Assembly (NCBI GenBank): GCA_002371265.1 | Contig: DFGT01000003.1 | Coordinates: 1-64,000, forward strand | DNA: 64,000 nucleotides | Origin: Bacteroidales bacterium UBA3743 | GTDB lineage: Bacteria; Bacteroidota; Bacteroidia; Bacteroidales; Paludibacteraceae | Reading direction: 5' to 3' | Shown: positions 8,279 to 16,659 of the stretch, one piece after another | How the letters are laid out: each line of letters starts with the position of its first letter | Numbering within the stretch: the first letter of the stretch is position 1 | Position numbers and translations under genes: made by a program | Notes under the pieces: model-generated | Seen by the model: the letters and a program-made list of their open reading frames with translations, nothing else | What the model was told of the DNA's origin: nothing | Databases searched by the model: none

Positions 8279-9679
8279 TTATCCCTTAAAAGAGCAGGCA
8301 TAATCTGCAAGAGATTTGTCACGTGCTCCCATGATCACAATTGAATCATTTGCTTTGCTCTCTTTCTTTATCATCGCTGGTATCTCATTTCTATCCTGCA
8401 CGTAGACGCAATTGATGCCTTGCGACGTAAAATAGTCCGCCACAAACTTTGATCCGATGCTCATGTCGGTCGTTCCGCCTTCGTAGTAGACGTCGGCAAG
8501 ATAGAACACATCCTGCTTTCTCATCACCTCCTTTAGAAGAATAGCCATCTGCTCGTATGTTTTGCGAAGTGGACCGAATCCATGAGGCTGGTAGACGGCA
8601 TACACTTTGTCTGAGAAAGAGGCCAATGTGCGGATTGTCTCTGCCACCTCTTCGGGAGTGTGGGCGAAATCGTCCACCAACAATGAACCATTGGCATTTT
8701 TACCGATTATGTTTCCGCGACGGTAGACGCCGCCAAACTTGCTCAATATTTTGGCACACTCTTCAACATTCACACCGTATACACTTGCCATAGCCACAGC
8801 TGCGGCAATGTTCAATGCGTTGTGAAGACCAATAGAATGGTATGCGAATGGCACTCCATTGATTGAGAATGTAATGCCTTCGCTGGTATGCTTTAGGTCT
8901 GTGACCTTAAAATCTGCGTTGTTGTCTTTTTCTGCAAGAGCGAAAGTGACACGTTTTTTGCAATTCAAACGGCGGAGATTTTCGTCTCCAGAATTGAGGA
9001 CCACGGTGTCGGCTGTGTTGTCGGCGACTGTTTGGAACAGCCCCACTGTGACATCAATTTCGTGGTGGTCGTGGCCTACGTTGGTGATCACGCTCATTGT
9101 AGGATTGTATCTTACGATGCTCTTATCACTCTCGTCTCCTTCAAAGACGAGCGGTCCGTTGCCTGAATTGTCGAAATTGCCCGGTTCTCCACCTCTTTTC
9201 ACATTGTTGTCGGCAGCGCCTGCAATCATGCATGGTTGTTTGCCAGCTCCGTGCAGAAGTTGGTAGATAAGGTGGGTGGTAGTGCTCTTTCCTGCAGTGC
9301 CTCCCACACAAATTGCACCTCCACAATGGTTGCTTGCGATTTCTGCGAGCAACTCACTGCGGTGCATAATCTTAACATTACGTCTTTTTATTTCTTTAAT
9401 ATCCGGATTTGTATCCTCCACGGCCGTGCTCACAACAGCGAAGTCCAAATCTGTTGGCAAATGCTCACCATCCTGCATCACACAATTGATTCCATGGCGA
9501 GAAAGTTCTTTGTAGTCCTGGTTTTTCTCTTTTTGAACGAAAGCTCTGTCGCTTCCATAAACCTCGTCGCCCTTTCCTGCGAGGAAAAGAGCCATCGGAC
9601 TCATACCTGTGCCAGCAACACCGACGAAATAGCCACGACGGCGCCGATTGCAAGCACTGTGCTGATCATCATGTCCCAT
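8279..9679 (-). CDS. Mur ligase family protein (MurC/Mpl-like)
   Basis: 466 residues with the three Mur-ligase domains: an N-terminal Rossmann motif GVAGTGMSP (residues 20-28), a P-loop GGTAGKSTT (126-134, Lys131) in place of the canonical GTHGKT, and a central NVGHDHHEID typical of the MurC branch. The C-terminal domain has FAHTPEEV and a motif QPHGFGP near residue 370. MurC joins L-Ala to UDP-MurNAc and Mpl recycles the tripeptide; this gene sits outside a dcw cluster, which argues for an Mpl-like or specialised role. The first ~15 residues are basic and may be non-native, but no better ATG follows. Confidence 0.8.
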   Translation of the reverse strand: MGHDDQHSACNRRRRGYFVGVAGTGMSPMALFLAGKGDEVYGSDRAFVQKEKNQDYKELSRHGINCVMQDGEHLPTDLDFAVVSTAVEDTNPDIKEIKRRNVKIMHRSELLAEIASNHCGGAICVGGTAGKSTTTHLIYQLLHGAGKQPCMIAGAADNNVKRGGEPGNFDNSGNGPLVFEGDESDKSIVRYNPTMSVITNVGHDHHEIDVTVGLFQTVADNTADTVVLNSGDENLRRLNCKKRVTFALAEKDNNADFKVTDLKHTSEGITFSINGVPFAYHSIGLHNALNIAAAVAMASVYGVNVEECAKILSKFGGVYRRGNIIGKNANGSLLVDDFAHTPEEVAETIRTLASFSDKVYAVYQPHGFGPLRKTYEQMAILLKEVMRKQDVFYLADVYYEGGTTDMSIGSKFVADYFTSQGINCVYVQDRNEIPAMIKKESKANDSIVIMGARDKSLADYACSFKG

Positions 9680-9725
9680 ATCATAAGCGTTAAAATTTAA
9701 TTGATAAGTGTTTTTTTACTATTCG

Positions 9726-9756
9726 CAAAGTTATCCTATTGAACTTTTTGTTCAAA
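9726..9756 (-). promoter_or_regulatory. Promoter of the Mur ligase gene with overlapping inverted repeat
   Basis: On the minus strand TTTG (9753-9756), 19 bp, then TAACTTTG (9726-9733) fits the Bacteroidota sigma consensus. A perfect inverted repeat TTGAAC-TTTTT-GTTCAA (9739-9755) overlaps the -33 box and could be a repressor site. Confidence 0.6.
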
Positions 9757-9889
9757 AGAAACAATGTTGAAGTTTCTAACATTAATAGCAACAAGTTATC
9801 AACATTTTTATCAACTTTTGTGTTACATGTTAAATATCGGGATGTGGAAATGTGAAGGTTTATATGTAGAAATTTATGGCGGGTTTGAC

Positions 9890-9921
9890 AAAAAAAGCGA
9901 CCGCTCGTGAAGAACGGCCGC
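9890..9921 (-). terminator. Intrinsic terminator of small gene
   Basis: Minus strand: GCGGCCG, 11-nt loop, CGGTCGC, then seven T. It lies ~25 bp beyond the stop of the 38-residue gene. Confidence 0.8.
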
Positions 9922-9946
9922 CCTGTTAAGAACTTACTCCATCGCT

Positions 9947-10063
9947 CTATTTCTTTTTAGAAATAGTTGTAGCATTGCAATCTTTGCTTTCTGCTGCTAG
10001 GTAGGCAGGAATGTGTTTGCCTTCCTTGTGAACCGTTTTTGGTTTCTTTTCTGAACCCTTCAT
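9947..10063 (-). CDS. Small basic protein, 38 residues
   Basis: ATG at 10063, stop at 9947. The product begins MKGSEKKPKTVHKEGK and ends in a Lys-rich tail, with a single Cys. It is very basic and probably unfolded or nucleic-acid-binding. It is supported as a gene by its own terminator directly downstream and by a reading frame filling the gap between hsp20 and the Mur ligase gene. Short Lys-rich proteins starting MKGS are, to my recollection, common in Bacteroidales, function unknown. Confidence 0.6.
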   Translation of the reverse strand: MKGSEKKPKTVHKEGKHIPAYLAAESKDCNATTISKKK

Positions 10064-10138
10064 GACTTTTACTATTTAAATGTTAAACATATAAAATAGA
10101 ATCGTTCAGTTATGAAAAAAGATAGCTGGACAGTTCTT

Positions 10139-10573
10139 TTAGTGAATTTCGATTTGTTTTATAGAAGGTTGCTCCACAGCCATTTCGTGCTTTGGCAAAG
10201 ATATTTTCAAGATTCCGTTTTCAACTTTCGCATCGATTTTATCTTTGTAAATATTCTCTGGCAAAGCCATTATCTCTTTGAATTGAGAGGAAGTGAACTC
10301 GTGACGCAGATAATGTTCATTCTTGTCGTCTTTCTCCTCATTCTCTGTTTTCTTTGTCATTTCAACAACCAAATTGTCGTCCTTGTCGATGGAGATGTTC
10401 AAATCATCTTTTGTCAAGCCTGGGACGCTGAACTCCATCTCGTAAGATGCGTCGTTCTCCTTGATGTTCATTTGAGGGGCTGCGTTGACTGCGTAGTTGC
10501 CGTTCCAGTTGAAATCAAACAAGTCGTTGAATAGTGTAGGAAAGAAATCCTGCGATTTTCTTGCTAATAACAT
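10139..10573 (-). CDS. Small heat-shock protein, Hsp20 family
   Basis: 144 residues. A short N-terminal arm (FFPTLFNDLFDF) precedes an alpha-crystallin domain: NIKENDASYEMEFSVPGLTK opening, a central ...YLRHEF strand, and the hallmark NGILKISLPK near residue 120. It holds unfolding proteins as an ATP-independent chaperone. It starts after CTGGAGGAC, an unusually good Shine-Dalgarno-like sequence for this genome, suggesting strong translation on induction. Confidence 0.93.
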   Translation of the reverse strand: MLLARKSQDFFPTLFNDLFDFNWNGNYAVNAAPQMNIKENDASYEMEFSVPGLTKDDLNISIDKDDNLVVEMTKKTENEEKDDKNEHYLRHEFTSSQFKEIMALPENIYKDKIDAKVENGILKISLPKHEMAVEQPSIKQIEIH

Positions 10574-10857
10574 AATTTTGTCCTCCAGTTAAATTGTTAG
10601 TTATTTATTTATCTGGCTGTCGTTATAAGCAGTCACCATTGAAGAATCAAATAGCGTGCCAACTTGTTTTTGTATATTTATGATATGGCAAAATGTCTGT
10701 CCCTATGACAAATTTACTCAGAAACTGAAATTTTGGCAGAGAATATGGAAATTTTGGTTTTGTCTAAATTCTGTGTAAAGCAAAAAATATTTATTTTTGC
10801 AGATGTGTTCGTCGCGTTGATGAACATAGAATAAAAAAGATTTAAGGAAAAATAGAT

Positions 10858-11097
10858 ATGGGAACATTACAGTTGGAAAAACTTTGGAAATATTTGCAAA
10901 CACTTTCACTCACTGATGATAACAAAGAGTGGTTGGCTAATAAGCTGATAGAGTCAAAAGGAATGAGTCGTGTTTGTGAAGATGAAACTGAATATATCAA
11001 ATCCTCTCCGGAGATGATGAAAATAATCAAAAAAGGAGACGAAGAGATAGTTAAAGGGAATTATTCGGTAGTTGATCCCAAGAAAATTTGGGAATAA
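10858..11097 (+). CDS. Putative antitoxin of YoeB-type pair
   Basis: 79 residues, acidic/charged, with an N-terminal LEKLWKYLQTLSLTDDNKEW stretch and a C-terminal tail rich in Lys and Glu. It sits 32 bp before a YoeB-like toxin, the usual antitoxin-first order. The sequence does not show a clear Phd/YefM beta-sheet motif, so the family is uncertain. TATTTTTG at 10792-10799 is a -7 box candidate. Confidence 0.65.
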   Translation: MGTLQLEKLWKYLQTLSLTDDNKEWLANKLIESKGMSRVCEDETEYIKSSPEMMKIIKKGDEEIVKGNYSVVDPKKIWE

Positions 11098-11129
11098 CAA
11101 TTGATAGGAAATAGGAATAATAGGAAAAT

Positions 11130-11399
11130 ATGGAATTAGTGTTGTTGGAACAGGCAAAGAAAGATATTGAGTATTGGAAGAAATCGGGCAATCAGAAGGT
11201 ACAAAAGAGAATATCAGAATTGATAGATGACACATTGCAACATCCTTTTGAAGGAAAAGGAAAACCAGAAGCATTGAAAGGAATATTACGGGGAAAATGG
11301 TCAAGGCGTATAACTAAAGAGCATCGAATGGTATATTCGGTGAGTGACGGTTTTTTGTATATCTATGTGTTTTCTTTACGATATCATTATGAAAAATAG
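11130..11399 (+). CDS. Txe/YoeB-family toxin (ribosome-dependent mRNA endonuclease)
   Basis: 89 residues, typical length. Family features in order: the helix KDIEYWKKSGNQKVQKRISEL, HPFEGKGKPEALK, GKWSRRI, HRMVYSV and terminal RYHY. The residues matching E. coli YoeB's active site are present: Glu47, Arg66, His86 and Tyr87. YoeB enzymes cleave mRNA in the ribosomal A site and are neutralised by the adjacent antitoxin. Confidence 0.88.
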   Translation: MELVLLEQAKKDIEYWKKSGNQKVQKRISELIDDTLQHPFEGKGKPEALKGILRGKWSRRITKEHRMVYSVSDGFLYIYVFSLRYHYEK

Positions 11400-11515
11400 G
11401 AACTCCAATAGCGTTATCTAATTTGAAAACGTCTGTTGTTGGATGTCATATTGCCAATTACGGTGTGTATCTCACATTTTGAACGAATAATCATAAAAGA
11501 GACTTCTTTTATAGT

Positions 11516-11523
11516 TAACTTTG
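11516..11523 (+). promoter_or_regulatory. -7 box candidate for helicase gene
   Basis: TAACTTTG lies only 8 bp before ATG 11532. If it is used, the transcript would be almost leaderless. No -33 TTTG at standard spacing. Confidence 0.4.
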
Positions 11524-11531
11524 CCCCTATT

Positions 11532-13391
11532 ATGGCAAACAAAATAACATCCCTTTCGTCTTTGCAGCGTCACCGTGATTTGCTGAAGATGGAATATGAG
11601 TACGACAGGAAGAGCTTTGAAGTTCAGTCTTCCCACGTCTCCATTCCCAAGAAGATTTCTGCTGGAATCTGTCGTTATCCTGTGTCGTTGGGCAGGTCGT
11701 ATTACAATTCGCTTAATCAGTTTGTCGTGGAGATCAATCATGCTCCATTGGAAGACGACGACCATTTCGAGTATGGCAAGACAGCCCAATTTTTTAGCGT
11801 CTCATATAATGAGGAAATTCGTGTCGTGAAGACCAATGCTCAGGTTAGTTATGCCACGCCTACAATGTTGGTGGTCGTCTTGTCGGGTAGGGATGCACTG
11901 CCGGCTTTAGAGTCGGTCAACAGACTGGGAGTGCAACTGGGTTTTGACGAGAGCAGCTATAAGGCGATGTTTGACGCCATAGATAAAGTGATGAGTGTGA
12001 AAGATGGCAGACTTTTCGACTTACGTGAAATCCTTTTGGGTGGAGTGGAACCGAAATTCCTCGATTTCTCTCCGATCCGATTCCCTTGGCTTAATGCCTC
12101 CCAAGAGTCTGCAATCAATAAGATTCTTCGTGCTAAAGATGTGGCTATAGTCCACGGACCTCCAGGGACAGGAAAGACGACAACACTCGTTGAGGCTATA
12201 TATGAGACGTTGCGACGCGAGACCCAAGTGCTGGTGTGTGCGCAAAGCAATATGGCTGTGGACTGGATATCCGAGCAACTGCAGGATCGTGGCATAAGTG
12301 TGCTGCGAATTGGCAATTCCTCCCGCGTCGACGATAAAATGCTCTCTTCAACATACGAACGCAGATTTGAATCGCATCCTAAATATGATACTCTTTGGAG
12401 TATGCGTAAGACGGTGCGTGAACTTTACCGCACAAATAAGGACAAGGCTCGTGCTGTGAAAGAAAAAGCTGAAGCATTGGAATATGAGATCCGAGAAAGC
12501 CTTTTTTCAGATTCGCGTGTGGTGGCATGCACATTGGTGGGAGCTGCCAATCCTATATTATATGGAAGAAATTTCCAATCATTGTTTATAGATGAAGCCG
12601 CACAAGCATTGGAAGCCGCTTGTTGGATTCCAATCACAAAGTCGCATCGGGTGATCTTGGCTGGCGACCACAAACAACTGCCTCCTACTATCAAATGTTT
12701 TGAGGCAGAGCGTTCCGGACTGTCCTACACTCTGATGGAGAAACTGGCTGAAACCAAGCCAATGGCAGTCTCTCTTCTGAATGTGCAGTACCGTATGCAT
12801 GAGAGCATAATGAGGTTCTCTTCAGAATGGTTTTACGACGGAAAACTAAAGGCGGCAGAAGAGGTCAAGTGCCGCGGTGTGCTCGATTTTGAAAACCCTT
12901 TGGAATGGATCAACACTGAGGGACTCTCGTTTGAGGAAGAGTATTTATCCCAATCGGCAGGACGAGTCAACCGTATGGAAGGTGAACTGACACTAGCATT
13001 GCTCACTCAGTTTATCGAGAAGATTGGTCCGGACAGAGTGAAAGAAGAGCAGATTGATTTTGGAATCATCTCGCCTTACAAAGAGCAGGTCTACTTTCTG
13101 CGGCATCTTATTAAAGAGTCGAAATTTTTGAAGCCATTCAGGAAATATATAACGGTCAATTCCGTCGACGGATTTCAAGGGCAGGAACGTGATGTGGTGA
13201 TTATCAGCCTTGTAAGATCCAATGAGACGGGAGAGATTGGGTTCCTGAAAGAGTTGCGCAGGATGAATGTGGCGATGACACGTGCGAGGATGAAACTTAT
13301 GATCATAGGAAACGTGGCAACACTGTCGCACCATGCGTTTTATAGAAAACTGTGGGAATGGGTGGAGAAAACTAAAAAAATGGGATGCTAG
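11532..13391 (+). CDS. IGHMBP2/Upf1-like superfamily 1 helicase
   Basis: 619 residues from ATG 11532. The frame extends upstream to 11436, but that part covers the promoter candidate and lacks family features. SF1B helicase motifs are in order: Walker A GPPGTGKTTT (209-218), motif II DEAAQA (~353), motif III AGDHKQLPPTIK, motif IV VQYRMHE, motif V VDGFQGQERDVV and motif VI NVAMTRARMK. These define the UPF1/IGHMBP2 (DNA2-like) group, 5'-3' helicases on RNA or DNA. Single-gene unit with its own terminator. Confidence 0.88.
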   Translation: MANKITSLSSLQRHRDLLKMEYEYDRKSFEVQSSHVSIPKKISAGICRYPVSLGRSYYNSLNQFVVEINHAPLEDDDHFEYGKTAQFFSVSYNEEIRVVKTNAQVSYATPTMLVVVLSGRDALPALESVNRLGVQLGFDESSYKAMFDAIDKVMSVKDGRLFDLREILLGGVEPKFLDFSPIRFPWLNASQESAINKILRAKDVAIVHGPPGTGKTTTLVEAIYETLRRETQVLVCAQSNMAVDWISEQLQDRGISVLRIGNSSRVDDKMLSSTYERRFESHPKYDTLWSMRKTVRELYRTNKDKARAVKEKAEALEYEIRESLFSDSRVVACTLVGAANPILYGRNFQSLFIDEAAQALEAACWIPITKSHRVILAGDHKQLPPTIKCFEAERSGLSYTLMEKLAETKPMAVSLLNVQYRMHESIMRFSSEWFYDGKLKAAEEVKCRGVLDFENPLEWINTEGLSFEEEYLSQSAGRVNRMEGELTLALLTQFIEKIGPDRVKEEQIDFGIISPYKEQVYFLRHLIKESKFLKPFRKYITVNSVDGFQGQERDVVIISLVRSNETGEIGFLKELRRMNVAMTRARMKLMIIGNVATLSHHAFYRKLWEWVEKTKKMGC

Positions 13392-13410
13392 TTGGGCATT
13401 CCATTTTTTT
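13374..13410 (+). terminator. Terminator overlapping helicase stop codon
   Basis: AAAAAAATGG-GATGC, short loop, GCATT-CCATTTTTTT. The 5' arm includes the last helicase codons. Confidence 0.8.
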
Positions 13411-13412
13411 AC

Positions 13413-13420
13413 TATCTTTG
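13413..13420 (+). promoter_or_regulatory. -7 box candidate for Rpn-family gene
   Basis: TATCTTTG, preceded by TTG at 13392-13394 (18-bp spacing). It starts just after the helicase terminator and 60 bp before the gene. Confidence 0.5.
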
Positions 13421-13480
13421 CAATAGTTAAAGTTTAGTCGCAAGATTAGACACAGTATAAAATTATTAATTCATTAAATC

Positions 13481-14371
13481 ATGGGCAAATACATTGATTT
13501 GCGATGCGATTTCGGGTTCAAGTATTGTATGTCAGACCCGATAATCATGAGATCCTTTTTAAATGCGATCCTTGAAGGCGACGTGGAGACAATCACGGAT
13601 GTTAATTTTGAGAATGTGGAGATCCCACGAGAAACATCCAGCCAACGTGGAGTAACATTCGATCTTCACTGCACGACACAGAGCGGAGACTCAATCTTGA
13701 TTGAGATGCAGAATTCGTGTCAGGACTATTTCAAGACAAGGGCAAACTATTATGTCTACCGTCTACTTGACAGTAAGATAGAAAAGGGATTGGAGTGGCG
13801 AAAAATGGAGAAGGACATCGACAGAATCATCGGCATCTTCATTTTGGGAGAGAAAATGACAGACATCAACAAGGCACTAACCTGCACCGCTGAGTGTGAC
13901 GTCAAAACAGGAGAAGTGTTTTGGGACAGACATCGAAAATATTTTATATCTTTGCCGTCGTTCGAGTTGGATATCAAAGACTTCACAACAAAGGACATCT
14001 GGATTAACCTCTTCAAAAACTTAGGAAATATGGAAAACATTCATCCATCTGTGGTTAAGAGAGCAGACGAAGGTTTGCTGAGACTAATTGAGAAAGCCAA
14101 GGTAGGTGCTTTGTCTAAGGACGATCGTGCCGTGTATGAAGCGAGCCTCAAGAAACTTGCAGATGAGATGGACATGGAGGAGCATGGCTTTAAGAAAGGA
14201 ATCAAGCAAGGAATAGAGATCGGAAAAGAAGAGGGAATCGAGATCGGAGAAAAACGAGGCGAACGTAATAAAACTATTCAATTAGCCATAGGCATGAAGG
14301 CGGAGGGGCTTGATTTCAATCTTATTCATAAGTTGACTGGGCTTTCTTTAGAAGAAATAGAAAAGTTATAA
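13481..14371 (+). CDS. Rpn-family recombination-promoting nuclease / PD-(D/E)XK transposase-like protein
   Basis: 296 residues. It starts with MGKYIDLRCDFGFKYCMSDP; the nuclease core reads TFDLHCTT, then SILIEMQ (the D...ExQ/K signature), followed by YRLLDSKIEKG. The C-terminal part has the repeated GIKQGIEIGKEEGIEIGEKRGE helix seen in many Rpn proteins. E. coli Rpn proteins are DNA endonucleases that promote RecA-independent recombination and may act in phage defence. This family is multicopy in Bacteroidales and often mobile. Confidence 0.88.
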   Translation: MGKYIDLRCDFGFKYCMSDPIIMRSFLNAILEGDVETITDVNFENVEIPRETSSQRGVTFDLHCTTQSGDSILIEMQNSCQDYFKTRANYYVYRLLDSKIEKGLEWRKMEKDIDRIIGIFILGEKMTDINKALTCTAECDVKTGEVFWDRHRKYFISLPSFELDIKDFTTKDIWINLFKNLGNMENIHPSVVKRADEGLLRLIEKAKVGALSKDDRAVYEASLKKLADEMDMEEHGFKKGIKQGIEIGKEEGIEIGEKRGERNKTIQLAIGMKAEGLDFNLIHKLTGLSLEEIEKL

Positions 14372-14385
14372 TCATTCACTAAATA

Positions 14386-14415
14386 GGGCGAGACATTGTT
14401 TTCGCCCTTTTTTTT
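14386..14415 (+). terminator. Terminator after Rpn-family gene
   Basis: GGGCGA, 9-nt loop, TTCGCCC, then eight T. Confidence 0.85.
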
Positions 14416-14477
14416 GTGTAAAAAGAAATTGATTCAGATTGGAATAGAAATCCATGCCTAGCATTATGAATTTTTAT

Positions 14478-14485
14478 TATCTTTG
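14478..14485 (+). promoter_or_regulatory. -7 box of structured RNA 1
   Basis: TATCTTTG, a perfect -7 match. Transcription would begin at about 14492. A -33 TTTG is not evident. Confidence 0.5.
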
Positions 14486-14491
14486 CAATCT

Positions 14492-14800
14492 GCCCACTGC
14501 TCCCAAGGCGTAAAACTGATGGAGCAACGACATAAATAAAAGGCGTCATCAACGCTTTGTTCTTGGTAATTCCGAACGTAGGAAATTCAGAATAACGATC
14601 AAGGACAATGCAGAGAGGATGCCACGGATGAGTTGTATGTACTGGTCCGTAGTGTGTCCGAGGGTATTTTGTGCCCTCACGACACACTCTACGGGTGTAC
14701 TATATCTCTGCGTGGGTATCTTGTATCTGCTCGTCTATCGTTAAGGCTTCCTACGGCCTGGAATTCGGACGAGTTTGGTGCAGATACCCACGCTTTTTTG
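14492..14800 (+). ncRNA. Candidate structured RNA, copy 1
   Basis: About 309 nt between a -7 box and a terminator, without a plausible gene. It folds into successive hairpins: GCTCC/GGAGC; GGCGT/ACGC-TTT at ~14540-14558; a long stem CCGTAG-GTGTC-GAGGG/CCCTC-GACAC-CTACGG (14647-14697); and a terminal stem GCGTGGGTATCT/AGATACCCACGC (14710-14793) with inner stems CTCGTC/GACGAG, followed by T6. A related sequence exists at 58266-58568 on the other strand, sharing ACGCTTTGTTCTT after a GCGT-ACGC hairpin and the same GCGTGGG...CCCACGC-T6 end. No tmRNA, RNase P or SRP signature was found. Confidence 0.6.
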
Positions 14801-14873
14801 TTTGTGGCTCTCTATTTTTCAACTTTTTTAATGTCCGATTCGGGGTGTTTGGTGGACAAAGAGATTTTGTTAA

Positions 14874-15623
14874 GTGGCCGACACTCATTGGATTGATTTA
14901 AGCATTTCACAATTATACAATGGTGATTGTCTGGAGTTTATAAAAAGAATTCCAGACAATAGTATTGATTGTATCATTACTGATCCGCCTTATAATTTAG
15001 GACAGTTTATGCATAATAGAAACACGAATTTGGTGAAAATGCGTGCTAATCAATTCGCATATGCAGGTTGGGATAATCTAGAATACAAAGAATGGGAAGA
15101 ATCAATGATTACATTTCTAAAAGAATGTAGTAGAATTCTAAAGAAAAAAGGTTCACTTATAGTTTTTATGGCAGTTATAAAAGTGGCAGACATAATCAAA
15201 TTTGCTCAAAATACTAAGTTGTATTACAAAACAACTGGTGTATGGCACAAAACAAATCCTATGCCTCGAAATATGAATATACATTTCATAAACTCTACTG
15301 AAAGTTGGATTTATTTCATTAATAAAGGAACTTCAGGGACGTTTAATAATAATGGAAAACCAATTCATGATTTTCTTGAATCTTCTGTTTGTCCATCTTC
15401 TGAAAAAAAGTATGGCAAACATCCAACTCAAAAACCTCTAAAAATTCTTTCTCAACTTATAGAATATGTTTCAAATCCCAACGACATAATTCTTGATCCA
15501 TTTATGGGAAGTGGAACAACATGTGTTGCAGCTCACAAATTAAACCGAAAGTATATCGGAATAGAGCTAAACGAAAATTATTTCAATATCGCAAAATCAA
15601 GAATAGAAGATGAAAGTAGGTGA
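14874..15623 (+). CDS. DNA methyltransferase, beta class (probably N6-adenine)
   Basis: 249 residues. Motif IV DPPY is at ~37-40 near the N-terminus and motif I (DPFMGSGTT, ~208) near the C-terminus, which is the beta-class order; HPTQKPL precedes motif I. DPPY rather than SPPY favours N6-methyladenine over N4-methylcytosine. The GTG at 14874 is the longest start; the conserved part begins at SISQLYNGDCLEF, so the start is uncertain. First gene of a four-gene operon, overlapping the next by 14 bp. It presumably protects one strand of an asymmetric site. Confidence 0.88.
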   Translation: MADTHWIDLSISQLYNGDCLEFIKRIPDNSIDCIITDPPYNLGQFMHNRNTNLVKMRANQFAYAGWDNLEYKEWEESMITFLKECSRILKKKGSLIVFMAVIKVADIIKFAQNTKLYYKTTGVWHKTNPMPRNMNIHFINSTESWIYFINKGTSGTFNNNGKPIHDFLESSVCPSSEKKYGKHPTQKPLKILSQLIEYVSNPNDIILDPFMGSGTTCVAAHKLNRKYIGIELNENYFNIAKSRIEDESR

Positions 15624-16659
15624 TTTATTTGCTGGTGTTGGTGGAATGTCACAAGGGTTCAAAATGGCAGGAGGTTTTGAAATATCTTTTGCTGTTGAAT
15701 ATGAGAAAGATATAGCAGATGCTTATAAGAAGAACCATATAAACACTGATGTTTATGCAATGGATATTAGAAATATTGATGTTGAAGAACTACATAAAAA
15801 GCACCCTTCTATTGATGTTATGATTGGAGGTCCTCCTTGTCAAGGATTTTCTCAAAAGGGAAAACGTCTAAGTATTGATGATCCGAGAAATTTTCTTTTC
15901 CAACAATTTGTACGCTTTGTAAAAGAATTTAAGCCAAAGTATTTTGTGCTTGAAAATGTCCCAGCCATAATAACAACGGCAAATGGCTTTTTCAAAGAGC
16001 AAATTATATCTGCTTTTAATAAAATTGGTTATGATGTAACTTGTGATGTTCTGTGTGCGGCTGATTTTGGCGTACCACAAGATAGAAGAAGAGCCGTGTT
16101 TATTGGTCAATTAGGAGAATTGCAAATTGAATTGCCTAAGCCAACTAATAAACGTGTAAATATAAAAGATGCTATATACGATTTGCCTTTTATCGCCTCG
16201 GGAGAAGGTGAAGAAGAAAGTTCATACGATAAAAAGCCAACTTCCGAATATCAAAAGTTGATGCGTGGCAATTGTAATGTTTTATATAATCATAAAGCCA
16301 CAAAACACAACGCATTGGCATTGAATAGATTATCAATGATTCCAAAAGGGGCTGGCAAAGAGGTATTGCCTCCCGAAGAACGTACCAAATCAATATATAG
16401 TGGTACTTGGTCAAGAATGATAGAAGATGACATTTCTGTTACTATCACAACAAGATATGACACTCCATCATCAGGACGATTCACACATCCAATACTTGAT
16501 AGATGTATCACAACTCGAGAAGCAGCAAGAATACAATCTTTTCCAGATTCATTCAGGTTTTATGGTAGTAAAACATGCCAAATGAAACAAGTTGGAAATG
16601 CTGTGCCTCCATTGTTAGCCAAAGCTATTGCAGAACAAATAAAAAACAATGAAATATGA
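15610..16659 (+). CDS. DNA cytosine-5 methyltransferase
   Basis: 349 residues with all main m5C motifs: I DLFAGVGGMSQGF (5-17), IV GGPPCQGFS with catalytic Cys77, VI ENV (~115), VIII QDRRRAVFIG (~158), a variable target-recognition part, then X QVGNAVPPLLAKAI near the end. It transfers methyl from SAM to C5 of cytosine. The start overlaps the preceding methylase by 14 bp and the end overlaps the AAA+ gene by 4 bp (ATGA), so the genes are translationally coupled. The DNA is more AT-rich than flanking housekeeping genes, suggesting transfer. Confidence 0.93.
   Translation: MKVGDLFAGVGGMSQGFKMAGGFEISFAVEYEKDIADAYKKNHINTDVYAMDIRNIDVEELHKKHPSIDVMIGGPPCQGFSQKGKRLSIDDPRNFLFQQFVRFVKEFKPKYFVLENVPAIITTANGFFKEQIISAFNKIGYDVTCDVLCAADFGVPQDRRRAVFIGQLGELQIELPKPTNKRVNIKDAIYDLPFIASGEGEEESSYDKKPTSEYQKLMRGNCNVLYNHKATKHNALALNRLSMIPKGAGKEVLPPEERTKSIYSGTWSRMIEDDISVTITTRYDTPSSGRFTHPILDRCITTREAARIQSFPDSFRFYGSKTCQMKQVGNAVPPLLAKAIAEQIKNNEI

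Noticed and set aside
9726..9830. DnaA-box cluster (TTATCCTAT, TTATCAACA, TTATCAACT)
   Set aside because: None matches TTATCCACA exactly and no dnaA/dnaN or AT-rich unwinding element is evident; fits an AT-rich promoter region.
14492..14800. tmRNA, RNase P RNA or SRP RNA
   Set aside because: No tag frame with CCA end, no GAAAGUCCGGGC-like P4 element, no GGAAGCAGCC-type SRP loop.
14633..14901. Small plus-strand proteins inside the structured RNA
   Set aside because: Frames overlap the stable hairpins and terminator and have no family likeness or start context.
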